The notes under the pieces are model-generated. The model worked only from the letters and a program-made list of their open reading frames with translations. It was not told where the DNA came from and made no database searches. The position numbers were made by a program, and so were the translations under genes. 21,512 bases of DNA from DATLZM01 sp035559315 (GTDB lineage Bacteria; Actinomycetota; UBA4738; HRBIN12): contig DATMBJ010000032.1 in NCBI GenBank assembly GCA_035559315.1, positions 1 to 21,512 on the forward strand. The letters are read 5' to 3'. The number at the start of each line of letters is the position of its first letter. The first letter of the stretch is position 1. Below, piece after piece: positions 20,878 through 21,512 of the stretch.

Positions 20878-21051
20878 CTAGCGGCGGCGCCGGTGCCCTC
20901 GCCCGGCCTCGGTCCGCTCGCGGGCGAGGCGCCGGAGCTCCTCCTCCACCTCGCGCTCCTCGAGCGTCACGCCGCGGAGCCGCAACCGGAGGCCGCTGTT
21001 GTCCCAGGGCTCCATCCGGACGTACCGACGGTCGATCGCGTTCCAGCTCAT
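20878..21051 (-). CDS. Small charged protein, unknown function
   Basis: 57 residues from ATG 21051: MSWNAIDRRYVRMEPWDNSG, then LRLRLRGVTLEEREVEEELR, ending in a basic tail (RGHRRRR). The first half is short beta-like strands. The second half is a highly charged amphipathic helix. An upstream in-frame ATG at 21090 would add MSGPPPTRYPRAA, and neither start has a strong ribosome site. The gene lies just beyond tRNA-Met, outside the relic-rich stretch, with the high-GC third-position use of the core genes. I do not recognise the family. Confidence 0.5.
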   Translation of the reverse strand: MSWNAIDRRYVRMEPWDNSGLRLRLRGVTLEEREVEEELRRLARERTEAGRGHRRRR

Positions 21052-21205
21052 CGCGGCCCGAGGGTAGCGCGTCGGAGGAGGGCCGGACATCCGACGAGCG
21101 TCGCTCCTCGGGGGACCGGCGGTCGGCGCTTCCCCCTCGACCGGATGCCTAGGACGGACGGCCCGGCGTCCCTCCCGGCCGGGCCGCCCGTCCCACGCCC
21201 GCGCC

Positions 21206-21403
21206 TCACGCGGCCTTCCGCAGCTCCTCGGGGCGCTCCGTGGGCTGCCGCCGGGCCCGCTCGATCCACCACAGGTACCCGACCACGGCCGCGCCCACGA
21301 CGAGCACGACAGCCCCGATGAGGAGCCCTTCGGGACCCGCGGGGTACGCGGACGGCTTGAGCGGCCAGCCGACGCCGATCATCGTCCTCACCCCCGACTC
21401 CAT
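21206..21403 (-). CDS. Small single-helix membrane protein
   Basis: 65 residues from ATG 21403 (58 from the inner ATG 21382, which has GTGAGG close upstream; the start is undecided). GPEGLLIGAVVLVVGAAVVG then YLWW forms one membrane helix, followed by the basic ERARRQ, so the C-terminus is predicted inside. It ends PTERPEELRKAA. No family recognised. It lies between two tRNA genes. Confidence 0.5.
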   Translation of the reverse strand: MESGVRTMIGVGWPLKPSAYPAGPEGLLIGAVVLVVGAAVVGYLWWIERARRQPTERPEELRKAA

Positions 21404-21478
21404 CTTGGACCCCGAGGGCCGAGCTATCAGGGACGGAGGTCCCCCGCTCGCGGGGACCGTGGTCCCGCATCGCGCCGG

Positions 21479-21512
21479 CTCCGGGGGGGAGACTCGAACT
21501 CCCAACCATCGG
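21479..21512 (-). tRNA. tRNA 3' half, probably tRNA-Asn (cut by the window edge)
   Basis: On the minus strand the T-arm GGGAG-TTCGAGT-CTCCC is followed by CCCCGGA and discriminator G, then CC but no A. The 5' acceptor implied is TCCGGGG. A U at position 1, a G discriminator and the CGATGGTTG variable region fit actinobacterial tRNA-Asn. The anticodon lies outside the window, so the identity is a guess. Confidence 0.6.

Noticed and set aside
1..21512. CRISPR array, riboswitch or replication origin
   Set aside because: No regularly spaced repeats longer than two units, no conserved riboswitch core, and no DnaA-box cluster or iterons were seen.

Overview
This window is high-GC DNA with GTG starts, F420/FMN-type luciferase-like enzymes, SARP/STAND/Ser-Thr kinase regulators, an adenylate cyclase fused to an alpha/beta-hydrolase fold, and many LuxR, cupin and dihydrofolate-reductase-like genes. 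That mix points to an Actinomycetota chromosome, probably an environmental lineage. I cannot place it lower than phylum from the sequence alone.

Left part (1-9.8 kb). A partial luciferase-like oxidoreductase faces away from a complete Xre/RES toxin-antitoxin pair. Directly after the toxin lies only the C-terminal tail of a TauE/SafE-type permease, followed by its usual partner, an intact DUF1634 membrane protein. Next come a small lipoprotein gene and a frameshifted remnant, both on the minus strand. A 5.1-kb minus-strand gene follows. It encodes one polypeptide with a SARP (AfsR-type) DNA-binding/BTAD region, a Ser/Thr kinase, an nSTAND ATPase, one membrane segment and 14 WD40 repeats. It diverges from a secreted cupin gene. 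The intergenic region carries an 11-bp-phased array of TCCAACG heptamers, the expected layout of a SARP operator.

Middle and right (9.8-20.8 kb). After a frameshifted hydrolase/cyclase gene, the DNA looks like a decayed integration hot spot. An intact tRNA-Met(CAT) lies at 20766-20839, and three copies of its 3' half lie to its left at about 11283, 12440 and 15487. Each of the four is accompanied by a pair of tandem repeats of about 11 bp, 58-119 bp away, the geometry expected of tyrosine-integrase arm sites. Between these sites are small cargo genes: two DHFR/RibD-C-like proteins around an alpha/beta hydrolase, two small membrane proteins, and a LuxR regulator divergent from a cupin with a palindrome between them. 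The same stretch holds many relics: an IS110 transposase piece, an ECF sigma piece, a frameshifted family of mobile character, a duplicated cupin 3' end, and a broken three-gene tail of a Tad-pilus-type locus. No integrase gene is visible.

Right edge (20.8-21.5 kb). Two small minus-strand genes and the 3' half of a second tRNA, probably tRNA-Asn, run out of the window.
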